NCBI GenBank assembly: GCA_963715045.1
Contig: CAVQRC010000010.1
Span: 1-64,000 of the forward strand
Source of the DNA: CAVQRC01 sp963715045
Lineage (GTDB): Bacteria; Planctomycetota; Planctomycetia; Pirellulales; Lacipirellulaceae
DNA: 64,000 nt
Direction: 5' to 3'
Shown: piece by piece, positions 33,931 through 44,095 of the stretch
Layout of the letters: each line of letters begins with the position of its first letter
Position numbering within the stretch: position 1 is the stretch's first letter
Notes under the pieces: model-generated
Told to the model about the DNA's origin: nothing
The model's input: the letters and a program-made list of their open reading frames with translations, nothing else
The model's database searches: none
Program-made: the position numbers and the translations under genes

Positions 33931-35241
33931 TCACCCCACTTCGAATCCTTCCCGCTGCGGACGCTGCAACCGCCGGTTGGCCGCCTCATCGCCGACAAAC
34001 GTCTCCGTCTCGGCATCCCACTCAAGCCCGCGGCCTTCCCACATCGAAATGTTCCCCAGGTGACACGTGCTCACGCTTCGATGCTGGCTCTCGGCGTCCG
34101 AGATCGGCAGGTCACGCGTCTGTACGCAGTCAAAGAAGTTGCCCATGTGATTCTCGATCGCGTCCAGCTTGCCCATCCGCGGCGGACGATCCAGGTTGTC
34201 GTGCGGGTACAGCGAGAACTCCTCGCGGGGCAGGGGATGATCCGACAACGCGTCGACCGGCTTGCCTGAAATCGTCCCGCGATTCACGAAGATCCGTCCC
34301 TCACTGCCGGTGAGCAGGATGCCGTTGCGGCCCGTGTCGCGGACGGTCATGACAATTCCGCTCGGATAGGTGTAGTCGGCCTGGTAGTTGACGGCCACGT
34401 CGTACCCGTTGGCGATGCTGGGGAAATCGGCCGCCGTTTCGATCCGCTGCGGATACTCGCCGATTGCCCACTGCGCGATGTCGAGGTGATGCGCGCCCCA
34501 GTCGGTCATCTGGCCGCCCGAGTATGCGTACCACCAGCGAAAAGTGTAGTGGCACCGCTCGTGCTGATAGGGCACGTCGGGCGTCTGGCCCTGCCAGAGA
34601 TGCCAGTTCAACTCGGGCGGCGGCGAGTCGATCGGGAACGGCCCCCCGGTCTGGTTCTTCCCCAGGACCACATCGACGCGCTCGAGTTTGCCGAGTCGGC
34701 CCTGGTGGACCAGTTCCACCGCGAGCCGGAATCGATGATCGCTCCGCTGCCAGGACCCGACCTGGACGACGCGGCCCGTCTCGTGCACCACGTCGCGAAG
34801 GATCTTGCCCTCGTCGATCGTGAGCGTGAACGGCTTCTCGCAATACACATCTTTACCGGCACGGCAGGCATCGATCACCATCTTCGCGTGCCAATGATCC
34901 GGAGCACCGATCGTCACTACGTCGACGTCGTCACGAGCGAGCAGGTCTTCGTAGTTCTCGTAAATCGCGGGGGTACTTCCGAACGCGGCCCGGGCCTGAG
35001 CCAGCACGTGTTTGTCGACGTCGGCGATCGCCACGATGTCACCATAGGCTCGAGCCTTGTCCGCGATCACCGAGCCCTGATACCGCATCCCGATCGAACC
35101 GATTCCGGGCCGGTCGTTCTTCGCGGTCGACGCCGCCCGGACCGATCGGCTCGTAACCAGGTAGGGATGTGCCAGCCCGGCGGTGGCTGCGGCGGCGGCC
35201 GTTGAAAGGAATTGGCGGCGATTCTGGCAGGGAGTCGACAT
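33931..35241 (-). CDS. Gfo/Idh/MocA-family oxidoreductase with Tat signal
   Basis: The 436-residue protein has a twin-arginine signal (NRRQFLSTAAAAATAGLA). It then has a Rossmann NAD(P) domain (IVAIADVDKHVLAQAR, VDVVTIGAPDHWHAKMVIDA), the family EKP motif in DVYCEKPFTL and a C-terminal domain with GGQMTDWGAHHLDIAQWA. Such enzymes oxidise or reduce sugars and inositols and are abundant in planctomycetes. I start at the ATG at 35241, directly before the Tat signal; the longer frame to 35394 has no support. Substrate unknown. It is divergent from the second beta-helix gene. Confidence 0.9.
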   Translation of the reverse strand: MSTPCQNRRQFLSTAAAAATAGLAHPYLVTSRSVRAASTAKNDRPGIGSIGMRYQGSVIADKARAYGDIVAIADVDKHVLAQARAAFGSTPAIYENYEDLLARDDVDVVTIGAPDHWHAKMVIDACRAGKDVYCEKPFTLTIDEGKILRDVVHETGRVVQVGSWQRSDHRFRLAVELVHQGRLGKLERVDVVLGKNQTGGPFPIDSPPPELNWHLWQGQTPDVPYQHERCHYTFRWWYAYSGGQMTDWGAHHLDIAQWAIGEYPQRIETAADFPSIANGYDVAVNYQADYTYPSGIVMTVRDTGRNGILLTGSEGRIFVNRGTISGKPVDALSDHPLPREEFSLYPHDNLDRPPRMGKLDAIENHMGNFFDCVQTRDLPISDAESQHRSVSTCHLGNISMWEGRGLEWDAETETFVGDEAANRRLQRPQREGFEVG

Positions 35242-35386
35242 GCGATCATCTCCGGTCATCTGGCGAAGGCAGCCCGCCATTCTAGCAAAACCAATCCGCC
35301 CGTCGTTTGATCGAAGTGGCAAACAACGAATACAATCGCGACCTTGCTGCACAACATGGATCGAGGGCAATGGAGATTTCCACACG

Positions 35387-36790
35387 ATGTACACTCACAG
35401 ACGCCTGCTCCAGATTGAGCAGCTCGAAAGCCGCCAGCTGCTCACCCTCTACGTCGACGTAACCAGCGATGCGGTAGACGCCAATCCGGGGGATGGCGAT
35501 TGCCGTTCGGCTTCTGGCGCATGCACTCTCCGGGCCGCCGTGATGGAGGCCAACGCGCTCCCGGGCCGGCAGGAAATCGTGATCCCCCCGGGAACGTATA
35601 CGCTCACCTTGACTGGCAGCGACGAAGACAGTGCCGCGACGGGCGACCTCGATATCACGGGCAACGTGTCGATCGTCGGGAGCGGAGCCGACCGGACGTC
35701 GATCAGCGCTTCGGCCCTCGATCGCGTGTTCCACGTCTTGCCCGGGGCAACGCTCGAGATCACCGACTTGACGATCGCCAACGGGGGCGGCGTCCAAACT
35801 GGCGGCGGTATCCGCAACGAGGGCACTTTGACGATGTCACGAACCGCCGTGGACGGAAACTCCGCGTTTGTCGGGGGAGGGATCGCCAATGCGACCGGTG
35901 CCATGGCCACGATTCAAGAGAGTACGATTTCGCGAAACGCGGCCACGGGCGAGAGCGGCGATGGCGGCGGGATCTTCACCGACGGAGTACTGACCCTGCT
36001 GAACACGACCATCTCCGGGAATTCGGCCATTGATAGCGGCGGCGGCATCCGCCTCAACACGAGTGCCGACGTCATGATTCTGCACAGTACTGTTGCGAAC
36101 AACGCCGGCGTCAACGGGGCAGGGATCTGGAACGCGGCTGGCGAGGCGAGCTTCAGCAATTCGATCGTTACCAATCGCATCGGCGGCACACCGAGCAGCG
36201 ACCTGGGATACAACATCCTCGGTGTGGATCCAGGCTTGGGTCCTCTCGAGGACAATGGCGGGAGAACGGCGACGCACGCCTTGACCGCGGGCAGCGCGGC
36301 GATTGACGCCGGGCGTCCCCTGGCATTGCCAGGCGTCAGAGGGGTTCCCCGGTTTGACCAGCGGAGCGATCCGTACACGCGGGTCTATGGTGGGCGGATC
36401 GACATCGGCGCCGTGGAACGGCAACCGAGGCCGTTGTTCGCCGACTTCAGCCGGGATGGCGTTGTCGACGGTGAAGACTTTCTCATCTGGCAGCAGAACT
36501 TCGGCTTGTCGAACGGCGGCACGCGAGACGACGGCGACGCCGACGACGATGGAGATGTCGACGGCGAGGACTTCCTCGTGTGGCAGGCTGAATTTGCACC
36601 AGGGGGAGTCGCGGCGACCCGTAACACGGCGGCCGATCGTGAATCCACCGAGCCCCCCGCGACGCCCACTTCGCGGCGGACTCTCATCGCGCGTGAAACC
36701 GCGTTCGGCCAGCTTGGCAGGGGGGCCCTGCATCTTCGTCGCATGTCGGATGACCTGACCTTGGCATCGAACGAGCAGCACGAGCGATGA
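35387..36790 (+). CDS. secreted beta-helix protein with LESRQLL start and dockerin-like repeats
   Basis: The 467-residue product starts MYTHRRLLQIEQLESRQLLT, a variant of the LEPRxLL signature. The CRSASGACTLRAAVMEANAL segment follows, and then beta-helix rungs (TISGNSAIDSGGGIR and similar). It ends with GLGPLEDNGGRTATHAL and two calcium-loop units, DFSRDGVVDGEDFLIWQ and DADDDGDVDGEDFLVWQ. It is a one-module relative of the large protein at 8004-11609. ATG at 35387 follows GGAG. Its stop overlaps the next start as ATGA. Confidence 0.88.
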   Translation: MYTHRRLLQIEQLESRQLLTLYVDVTSDAVDANPGDGDCRSASGACTLRAAVMEANALPGRQEIVIPPGTYTLTLTGSDEDSAATGDLDITGNVSIVGSGADRTSISASALDRVFHVLPGATLEITDLTIANGGGVQTGGGIRNEGTLTMSRTAVDGNSAFVGGGIANATGAMATIQESTISRNAATGESGDGGGIFTDGVLTLLNTTISGNSAIDSGGGIRLNTSADVMILHSTVANNAGVNGAGIWNAAGEASFSNSIVTNRIGGTPSSDLGYNILGVDPGLGPLEDNGGRTATHALTAGSAAIDAGRPLALPGVRGVPRFDQRSDPYTRVYGGRIDIGAVERQPRPLFADFSRDGVVDGEDFLIWQQNFGLSNGGTRDDGDADDDGDVDGEDFLVWQAEFAPGGVAATRNTAADRESTEPPATPTSRRTLIARETAFGQLGRGALHLRRMSDDLTLASNEQHER

Positions 36791-37744
36791 GCACGTCCCT
36801 TCCTGCCGCGACGCGGACTTCGCGTCGCGAGTTCTGTCTGGCGGCGGTGGGGGGCGCGGCGGCGTCAGCCGGCCTCGCGATCGCCGCGCCGGCGGAGGGG
36901 GCGGGGCCCGCGGCGGCAGACTCCTTCCAACTCAATTACATTCTCGGTTCCCCGATGTACGGCACGGCCCCGCTCGGCGAGGTCCTGGCCGAGAGTCCAC
37001 CGCATCGGAGCGGCCGCCATCGACATCTGGCCCCGCGTCCATGCCAATCACCGCGAGCAGTTGGACGAATTGGGCCACGAACGTGTTGCCGAAATGCTTG
37101 CCGAGCATGACGTGCAGCTCGGCATGATCACGCGGTACGACCTTGGGCCCTACCGGCTGGCGGAGGAAATGCCGGTGCTCCGCCGGTTCGGCGGCAAGCT
37201 GCTGGTCTGTGGCGCGAAGAACCAGCCAGGCGATACCCTCAAGGCACGTGTGGCGAGTTTCGTCGAGAGCATGCGGCCCCACGTCGCCCAGGCCGAGCGG
37301 CACGGTCTGGCGATCGGCATCGAGAACCATGCCGGCAGTCTGCTTGCCGAGCCCGATGCGATTCGATACTTCGCCGACCACATCGATTTCCCCAACTTCG
37401 GCCTCGCGATGGCGCCGTATCACTTGCCCCAGGATCCCACGTTGATCGCCGACCTGATCGAACATTTGGGCGAGAAGCTGGTATTCTTCCAGGCGTGGCA
37501 GCACGGTCGCGGATGCCACGAGAAGCTACCCAAGGAGGAGGAACTGCTGCAGCTCCCCGGCCGCGGGCCGCTCGACTTTCGGCCCCTGTTGGCGGCCCTC
37601 GCCAGAATCCAGTACCGCGGCTGGACCGAAATCTTCATGCATCCCGTACCCCGGGGAATCCCCATCCACGACACCATCCCCCAGGTAACCGCCGAAATCA
37701 ACCAGGCCCGCCACTACCTCGAGCAATGCCTCGCCCCGAAATGA
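36787..37744 (+). CDS. Tat-exported sugar isomerase/epimerase-type TIM barrel (frameshifted)
   Basis: The first frame gives a twin-arginine signal (TSRREFCLAAVGGAAASAG) and the start of the barrel (FQLNYILGSPMYGTAPL). It breaks near 36990, and the +1 frame then reads HRIGAAAIDIWPRVHANHRE to a stop at 37744, with VQLGMITRYDLG, GIENHAGSLLAEPDAIRYF and QYRGWTEIFMHP typical of AP-endonuclease-2-like isomerases. Duplicating AG at the break restores one frame. It overlaps the beta-helix gene by 4 bp. The substrate is probably a sugar or polyol; the metal site seems present (E, H, E pattern). Confidence 0.8.
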
Positions 37745-37760
37745 CCCCTGGGGTCTTTTT
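37743..37760 (+). terminator. weak terminator-like hairpin
   Basis: GACCCC-t-GGGGTC overlaps the isomerase stop and is followed by TTTTT. The single-base loop is too tight for a stable full stem, so this is tentative. Confidence 0.3.
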
Positions 37761-37827
37761 GGGGGTTTGGGTGGTGTTGGAGGTCTGGGTTGAGTTGGTG
37801 GCAAGGTCTTTTTGAGAGGCGTTTTGA

Positions 37828-38391
37828 ATGACCGCGAAAGTCTTGATTGTGGTTGGTGACGCGACGGAAACGGTCGACACGCTGTACCCGTTCTATCGAC
37901 TCCAGGAGGCCGGCTTCGAACCGGTCGTGGCGGCTCCCGAAGTCGCCCGCTACCAGATGGTCCTCCACGAAGTCAAACCGGGCTGGACGATCACCAAGGA
38001 ATGGGAAGGGTACACGATCCAGGCCGACGTCGCGTTTCGAGAGGTCGACGTCGACGACTACCTGGGCATCTTTTACAGCGGCGGCCGGGCGCCCGAATAC
38101 TTGCGATACGACCCCGATCTGATCCGGATCACGAAGGCATTCTTCGCCGCCGAGAAGCCGATCTGTTCGGTCTGCCATGGCGTTGAGATTCCCGCCCACG
38201 CCGGCTGCGTCGCCGGGCGGCGAATGGCCACCGTGCCGAAATGCCGGTTCGATCTGGAAGTCTGTGGCGGCGTGTTCGTCGACGAGCCGTGCGTCGTTGA
38301 CGGAAACCTCGTGAGCGGCCGCACCTATCACGACCATGGGCACTACATCGGTAAGTGGATCGCCCTGCTGGAAGCGGCCCGCGACGCGTAA
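37828..38391 (+). CDS. DJ-1/PfpI-family protein
   Basis: The 187-residue protein is a class I amidotransferase-like fold with the nucleophile elbow VCHG (C116) and the acid residue E29-region (YRLQEAGFEPVVAAPE). The line GRTYHDHGHYIGKW near the end carries the His-rich part of the family. Relatives act as proteases, glyoxalases or chaperones; which applies here is not clear. It starts with ATG at 37828 after a GAGAGG purine stretch. It is convergent with the DUF1501 gene, whose stop is 6 bases away. Confidence 0.85.
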   Translation: MTAKVLIVVGDATETVDTLYPFYRLQEAGFEPVVAAPEVARYQMVLHEVKPGWTITKEWEGYTIQADVAFREVDVDDYLGIFYSGGRAPEYLRYDPDLIRITKAFFAAEKPICSVCHGVEIPAHAGCVAGRRMATVPKCRFDLEVCGGVFVDEPCVVDGNLVSGRTYHDHGHYIGKWIALLEAARDA

Positions 38392-38397
38392 CGTCGC

Positions 38398-39850
38398 TTA
38401 CACCAGCTCGGACAGCGGTGCCCCGTTCTTCACGACGGCGATCGGCCGGCCGCCATCGTCGTGATACACCGTGTCGAGCGGCACGCCCATGTGGTGATAG
38501 ATCGTCGCGGCCAGGTCGCCGGGCGTCACCGGGCGATCCAGGATGTGCCCGCCGTCCTTCGTGCTCGCGCCGATCACCTGCCCGTGCCGCAAACCGCCGC
38601 CTGCCAGGCACATCGACATGATGTGTGGCCAGTGGTTGCGGCCGTCGGTGCTCCCCTGGGTACCGAGCTGCGGCGTGCGGCCGAACTCGCCCATCGCGAT
38701 GATCAGCACGTCGTCGAGCATGCCTCGCTCCTCGAGGTCGCTGACGAGCGTCGTAATCAGGTGATCGAACAACGGCAGCAGCGGCCCCAGGCCGTTCTTG
38801 ATGCCGCCATAGGGCGGGATGTTGTCGCCGTGCGTATCCCACGTGCCCGAGGCCGTGTGGTAGCTGAGGTCGAGCGTCACGAAGGCCACGCCCGCTTCGA
38901 TCATCCGCCGCGCGAGCAGGGCCTGCTGGCACCACAGGTGGTTGCCATACCGCTCGCGGGACGGTTCCGGCTCGCGGGTCACATCGAGCGCGGTTCGCAT
39001 CCGATCGCCCACGATCATCTCCAGCGCCTGTTGCTGGAACGGTGCCGAGCGAGGCGCTCGCCGTGTCGAGCCGCCGCTGCCAGCGATCGAGCTGGTTGAG
39101 CAGGTGCACGCGGTCTTCGATCCGTTCATGGGAAATGCCATGGGGCAGACTGAGCAGGCTGGCGTTGGTCGTCTGGCCCGTATCCACGCCAACGTTCGTG
39201 TAGATCGGCAGCTTTGTCGCCTGGTCGGCAATGAATGGGTTGTACTGGCGACCCAGGTGCCCCGCGAAGGCCAGATGCGACCGAGACTTCATGAACGCCG
39301 CATAGGCCGGCATGCTGGGATGGTTCGCACCGTGATGCTTGGCCACGATCGAACCAATCGCCGGATACGTCTCTCCCTGCGGATTGATCCGCGGCGCGGC
39401 TTCGAGGTGCCCGGTCTGAAGAACCTTGTTGGGCTCGTGGTTGCTGCCGCGCGGGTCGACGCTCCGAATCAGGGTGAACTTGTCGAGCATCGCGGCCTGC
39501 TTGGGCAGGTGCTCGCAGATCACAACGCCCGGCAGCTTCGTCTGCGTGACGCCGAACGGACCGCGGTTCTCGGCCGGACGATCGGGCTTGGGATCCCAGG
39601 TATCAATCTGGCTCGGCCCACCCGCCATCCACAGCAGGATCACGCTCTTGCCGGTGGGCATCGGCTGCCCTGACTGGCTGGCCGCAGCGCGTGCTGCCAG
39701 CAGGCCCGGCAACGACAGCCCGGCGATTCCCGCCAACCCGGCCTTGATGGTTCCCCGCCGGTCGCACACGACGAGCCCCTCGCGGCGGCGGGCATGAAAG
39801 TCCGCGAACGCGTTGGTGGCGTGCTGCAGTTGGTGGGGAACGTGACTCAT
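38398..39850 (-). CDS. DUF1501 secreted protein (frameshifted)
   Basis: The N-terminal frame has a signal-like segment (GTIKAGLAGIAGLSLPGLLA) and the DUF1501 hallmarks KSVILLWMAGGPSQIDTWDPKP and LIRSVDPRGSNHEPNK. The frame breaks near 39050. The +1 frame then gives FQQQALEMIVGDRMRTALD, LARRMIEAGVAFVTLDL, IAMGEFGRTPQLGTQGSTDG and a stop at 38398. Duplicating CG at TCGC repairs it. DUF1501 proteins are sulfatase-like folds of unknown function that usually partner with DUF1549/1553 proteins; no partner is adjacent here. Confidence 0.87.
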
Positions 39851-40276
39851 GGGGAGGCCCTCGGGTGCAGGAACGGGCTTATTTGGATCGCCGAAGCGGC
39901 CCGGCTCTGAATGACTAAGGACTAATGACTAAGGAATCCCCAATGACGAATCCCCAACGACTGATTCATAAGGGCGAACGTCGCCAACTGCGTTCCTGCA
40001 CCCGAGGCCCTCGGGCACGAACGGGCCGATTGGGAACGCCTTACGCCCGCTTATCGTATCAAACCCATCAACGGTGGGGCAATTCGATCACGAACCGGCG
40101 TTCCAGCCGCACGATCTGCAATGAGTCGCCGGTCGGCGGCCGATTTGACAACGAAGAGGGAGCGTCGCACGCAAGTCATTCGAGGGCGTGATCGTTCCCG
40201 GATAAAATGCGAGCTCATTTAAAGGCGTCGCTCGACAGCGATCTGCCGTCAACCCGGGCAATGAGGTAGCGAGCTA
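39851..40276. repeat. gap with a 21-bp inverted repeat and GACTAAGGA units
   Basis: Bases 39854-39874 are the exact reverse complement of 39992-40012 (ending GTTCCTGCACCCGAGG...). Between them lie ATGACTAAGGACTAATGACT units (39908-39955). No gene is supported in this gap. Confidence 0.8.
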
Positions 40277-41026
40277 ATGAATGCCAGAATGACGATTGGA
40301 AGTCTCCTTGTCGGCACGGTGGCATTCGCCACACTCGCCGTTGGCCAGGAAGTCGAATGGAACTTGAACATCTTTCCGATGACCAAATCGTTCGAGGTCA
40401 CCGCCGCTGTATCGCCCGACAATAACCACGGCATCGCGGGATACTCGATGCACTTGAGAAACGTCTCGTGGGCGGAGAATCTTGGTCCTCGAGGTCTAAT
40501 CGACGACGAATTCGCGGTAGGATTCGTCACGAACGGCATCACCAGTCTCCCTGGTCAGGACCAGTCGTTAAATATTTTCGGCGGACAAACAACTGCTGTG
40601 CAAGTCGACCCCGAGAGCATTTATTACGATGTTGGAATCAAGTCGGCGGGCGAGATTCGGGCTCCGGCAACATTCACCCTGAATATTCCTTGGGCACAGC
40701 CCGTGGTGCTCGCGATTGGCGGATACGAAACCGATCCCACGGAATGGGCTCTCGATGACACGAACGGGCCCGCTGGCGCGAATTTGTACGCAACGCGGTC
40801 GGACACGTTCACACCGCCCGATATCATGCAGTTCACGAGCGTCGATTATGAGTGGAACGTGAATGTGTTCGACAACTTTCCCGGGCCCATGGAGGGTGCC
40901 GGAGGCGCCGAGGCGTGGCTGGCTTTCCGCCTGACTGGCGTACCAGAACCGAGTTCCCTGGCACTTGCCGTAGCAGCGTGTTCGATCTGCCTGGCGTATG
41001 TGCCCCGCCGCAGAACGAAACTGTAG
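40277..41026 (+). CDS. PEP-CTERM sorting-domain protein
   Basis: The 249-residue protein has a signal peptide (IGSLLVGTVAFATLAVGQ) and a beta-rich body. It ends in the sorting tail VPEPSSLALAVAACSICLAY followed by VPRRRTKL (from about residue 222), so it should be processed by an exosortase and anchored or released at the surface. GAGGTA precedes the ATG at 40277. The body is not assigned to a family. Confidence 0.85.
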   Translation: MNARMTIGSLLVGTVAFATLAVGQEVEWNLNIFPMTKSFEVTAAVSPDNNHGIAGYSMHLRNVSWAENLGPRGLIDDEFAVGFVTNGITSLPGQDQSLNIFGGQTTAVQVDPESIYYDVGIKSAGEIRAPATFTLNIPWAQPVVLAIGGYETDPTEWALDDTNGPAGANLYATRSDTFTPPDIMQFTSVDYEWNVNVFDNFPGPMEGAGGAEAWLAFRLTGVPEPSSLALAVAACSICLAYVPRRRTKL

Positions 41027-41086
41027 ACGGGAACCGCAGCGCGGAGGTGCCTGACTGTCCGCGGAGATTCGAACCAGGGCTCCGCG

Positions 41087-41707
41087 TCAGGCCGCCGTTC
41101 CATCGCCCCCTGCTTCGCGAAACGCCTGTTCACAGGGGGGGCACAGGCGGTAGATCAGCTCCGGCGGCTGCGAATCGTCGAGCAGCCGCGCGGCCACTTT
41201 CTCGACGTCCAACCAGCCGTTTCCTTCCAGGAAGGCCCGCAGACAACTGCTGCAGAGCACCAGTTGCGACGTCGAGCGAGGCTGGTTCGGGTCGAGCAGC
41301 GGCAAGGACCGCCGCACTTTCGTACGCAGCACGCGGGTTTCATACACGAGATCGCCATTGTCATGCGGCGTGATCGTCATTCGCATGTGGCGCTCAAGCA
41401 TCGGCGAATCGCAGCGAAACGGCAACCGCAACGGAGTGCCGCTGGTTCGGAGCTGGGCGTGGATTCGCTGGTACAGACTACGGGTGAGTTGTCCTGCGAT
41501 GAAATCCCACAAGAAGGTGCCGATCACGCTGTCGGCCGTCAGATGCGCGGCCCCATTTTCGCGGGCGAATGCCAGCCACCACGAATCGACAGCGACAATC
41601 ACGTCGTTCGCGTCGACGCGATAGGTGTAGTCTGCTTTTTCCCCGCCATTCATCGGATCGCTCCGGCCATTCTGCACCGTGAGCGTCCTGGCGACACTCG
41701 CGGCCAC
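41087..41707 (-). CDS. PAS-like protein with two CxxC pairs
   Basis: The 206-residue protein starts with a PAS-like region (YTYRVDANDVIVAVDSWWLA ... FLWDFIAGQLTRSLYQRI) and ends with two CxxC pairs, LCSSCLRA and LCPPCEQA, that could bind zinc or a redox cofactor. I do not know a family with this pairing. ATG at 41653 (MNGGEKADY) is an alternative start. The gene stands between the PEP-CTERM gene and a divergent thioesterase gene. Confidence 0.65.
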   Translation of the reverse strand: MAASVARTLTVQNGRSDPMNGGEKADYTYRVDANDVIVAVDSWWLAFARENGAAHLTADSVIGTFLWDFIAGQLTRSLYQRIHAQLRTSGTPLRLPFRCDSPMLERHMRMTITPHDNGDLVYETRVLRTKVRRSLPLLDPNQPRSTSQLVLCSSCLRAFLEGNGWLDVEKVAARLLDDSQPPELIYRLCPPCEQAFREAGGDGTAA

Positions 41708-41837
41708 GGCATTCTCCTCTATATTGTAGCGCGATGCGCGCCCGTTTCAGGTATTTCGTAAATCGAGGGGATCCTGCTCGACTCCTGATTCTGCGAAATG
41801 CGTGCAAAGTCCCGCCGGATTGGCATGGAGCGAAGCC

Positions 41838-42224
41838 GTGAAAGAACACGAGATCGAGATTCGCGTCCGCTACGACGATGCCGATCCGATGGGTTTCCTG
41901 CACCATGCGAAGTACTTCACCTACTTCGAGGTCGGCCGCAACGAGCTGCTGCGAGCGTCGGGGGGCGATTATCGGGCGATGGAGGAGGCAGGCTTGTTAG
42001 CCGTCGTCGTGAGAGCCGAGTGCCGCTATCAGAAGCCGGCCCGCTTCGACGACTTGCTGCGGATCCGCACGACGCTCGCGAACGTTTCTCCCGCCAAAAT
42101 CGAGCACGATTACCTCGTTTTTCGCGATGGCGAGCAACTCGCCAGAGCCCGCGTCACACTGGCCCTCGTCGATCGGCAGGGTGAGGTGCAGCGAGTTCCC
42201 GAGTGGTTCCACGAACTGTTTTGA
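41838..42224 (+). CDS. acyl-CoA thioesterase, 4HBT/YbgC type
   Basis: The 128-residue hotdog-fold protein has the YbgC-type active-site segment RYDDADPMGFLHHAKYFTYF, in which the Asp acts as catalytic residue and GFLHHA lines the acyl pocket. It hydrolyses acyl-CoA or acyl-ACP thioesters. I choose the GTG at 41838 because GGAG at 41827-41830 is well spaced; a GTG at 41802 in the same frame would add residues without family similarity. Confidence 0.88.
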   Translation: MKEHEIEIRVRYDDADPMGFLHHAKYFTYFEVGRNELLRASGGDYRAMEEAGLLAVVVRAECRYQKPARFDDLLRIRTTLANVSPAKIEHDYLVFRDGEQLARARVTLALVDRQGEVQRVPEWFHELF

Positions 42225-42309
42225 GCCCCCGCGACCGGATCGATTCGTCCGCACGAACCCGGAAACGGCACGTCTTCACCGGAATTTCATCAAACACGTT
42301 CTTGGGAAT

Positions 42310-42356
42310 TCGTCATTGGGGATTCCTTAGTCCTTAGTCATGAGTCCTTAGTCATC
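42310..42356 (-). repeat. TCCTTAGTCAT-type low-complexity repeat
   Basis: TCCTTAGTCCTTAGTCATGA units repeat here. They are the reverse complement of those at 39908-39955. The rest of 42225-42424 shows no gene. Confidence 0.7.
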
Positions 42357-42424
42357 CAGACGCCGAGCCGCTTCAGCGACCCACAGAGCCCGTTCCCGCA
42401 CTCCTCCCCATCGGGTTCGCTTCA

Positions 42425-43970
42425 TCATCGGGGTGGCGACGGCTTGCGTAACGGGCGGCCAGCCAGGACGTCACGCGGCTTGCCGTCGGCGACGACTTCG
42501 CGGCCGTTCACGAACACCCACCGGATGCCAAGGGACACTTCGAAAGGCGCTGCAAAGGTGGCGGCATCGCGAATCGTGGCCGGGTCGAAGATCACGACGT
42601 CGGCGAACTGCCCGGGGCGGAGGTAGCCGCGATTCCGGACAGCCGAGAATATCGGCTGGCAGTCCCGTGGCACTGCGGATGGCGGCCTCGAGCGGGATGA
42701 CCTGTTCGGCGATCGCATACAGGCCCAGCTTGCGGGTGAACGTGCCGAAGCTTCGCGGGTGGGGGCGGGTGCCGTCGTCGATCTTGCTGCTGCCGTCCGA
42801 GGCCGTTGCCACCCAGGGGAGCGTCATCACGAAGCGGACGTCATTCTCGTCCATCCCGAAATTGACAGCCTGCGCCCCGCCGCCGCGAAGCAGGTCCAGG
42901 GCCACGTCCACCGGTTCGCGGTGCTCTGCCGCGGCCACTTCGCGGAGGAGCCTGCCGACCCACTGCGGGTGTTTCTCGCAGCTCGCGATCAGCAGGCGGC
43001 CCCGCACGGCAACCGCGTCGGCAATCAGTGGCCGCAGGCGGGCAAGCTGAGTGGGATCGTTGAGCCGCTCGATGGTGGCCTCCTCGCCGCCCTCCCGTTC
43101 GTCGTCGGGCAGCAGCATTGCGAGAAACGACGTCGATGAGGCGTTGTACGGATACTGATCGGCTGTGACGCGAAGTCCCTCTTGTCGGGCCTGTTCGATG
43201 ACCTCTGCTGCCGCGCGGACTTTGCCCCAGTTCCGCTGCTTGCTGGCCTTGAAGTGCGAGACGTGTACCGCGACATGGCCGCGTCGACCGATCTCGATGG
43301 CCTCTTCGACGGCTTCCAGCAGCTGGTCTCCCTCGTCGCGGATGTGACTGGCATAGATCCCGCCGTGCCGGCCCACCACGCCCGCTATCGCCGCAAGTTC
43401 GTCGAGGTCTGCGTACGAGCCGGGCACATACTGCAGCCCCGTCGACATGCCCCACGCTCCCTCCTGCATCGCCGCAGCGGTTCGTTCGAGCATCGTCGCG
43501 CGCTCTTCTGCCGTCGGAGGCCGCCGAACTTTGCCCATCACGTCATCGCGAAGTTGTCCTTGCGGCAACAGGTGCGCGATGTTCGTCCCGCTCCCTGCAC
43601 GCGCGAGCTGGGCGTAGTATTCGCCAACCTGGGAGTTTCCGCCGCCGCAGTTGCCGGTCACGAGCGTCGTGCACCCCTGCGAAAGGTAGTTGAACGCCCC
43701 CCGCGTCGCTTCCTGGAGGATCGATTCGTCGCTGTGGTTATGCAGGTCGATGAAGCCGGGCGCGATGCACAGCCCGCCGCAGTCGATCGTCCGGCCCACG
43801 CGACCGGCCGCGAACTGGCCGACAGCCACGATCCGATCGCCCCGGATCGCGACATCGCCCGTGATCGGCGACTCCCCGCTCCCGTCGTAGATCGTCCCAC
43901 CGCTCAACAACAGGTCCGCATCCACCTCCTCCGCCACCGCAGGCGACGCGACATGCAGCCAGATGCCCAC
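42425..43970 (-). CDS. N-acyl-D-amino-acid deacylase-like amidohydrolase (frameshifted)
   Basis: The protein begins with an export-like segment (GIWLHVASPAVAEE). The amidohydrolase features follow: LLLSGGTIYDGSG, the metal motif DLHNHSDE, VTGNCGGGNSQ, SHIRDEGDQL, VHVSHFKAS and FGMDENDV. The frame breaks near 42655, and the +1 frame gives NRGYLRPGQFADVVIFDPAT and the C-terminal beta-sandwich to a stop at 42425. It probably releases D-amino acids from N-acyl forms, for example from peptidoglycan-derived material; the closest family is D-aminoacylase. The start is uncertain: GTG at 43970 is the first plausible codon. Confidence 0.82.
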
Positions 43971-44017
43971 CAGCAGGACCCATCGTTGTACGCGAGTTTC
44001 AATTATCCACCTCTACC

Positions 44018-44093
44018 CTCCAGCCTCCAGTCTCCAGCCTGAAGTCTCCAGCCTCCAGCCTCCAGCCTGAAGCCTCCAGTCTCCAGCCTGAAC
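44018..44093. repeat. CTCCAGC tandem repeat
   Basis: Heptamer-like units CTCCAGC and CTCCAGT with interspersed CTGAAG run for about 75 bp between the deacylase and the transporter genes. Confidence 0.85.
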
Positions 44094-44095
44094 CC

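Noticed and set aside
41050..41085. GGTTCGAATC on the minus strand, resembling a tRNA T-loop
   Set aside because: The flanking bases do not form the 5-bp T-stem and no acceptor, D or anticodon stem is present.
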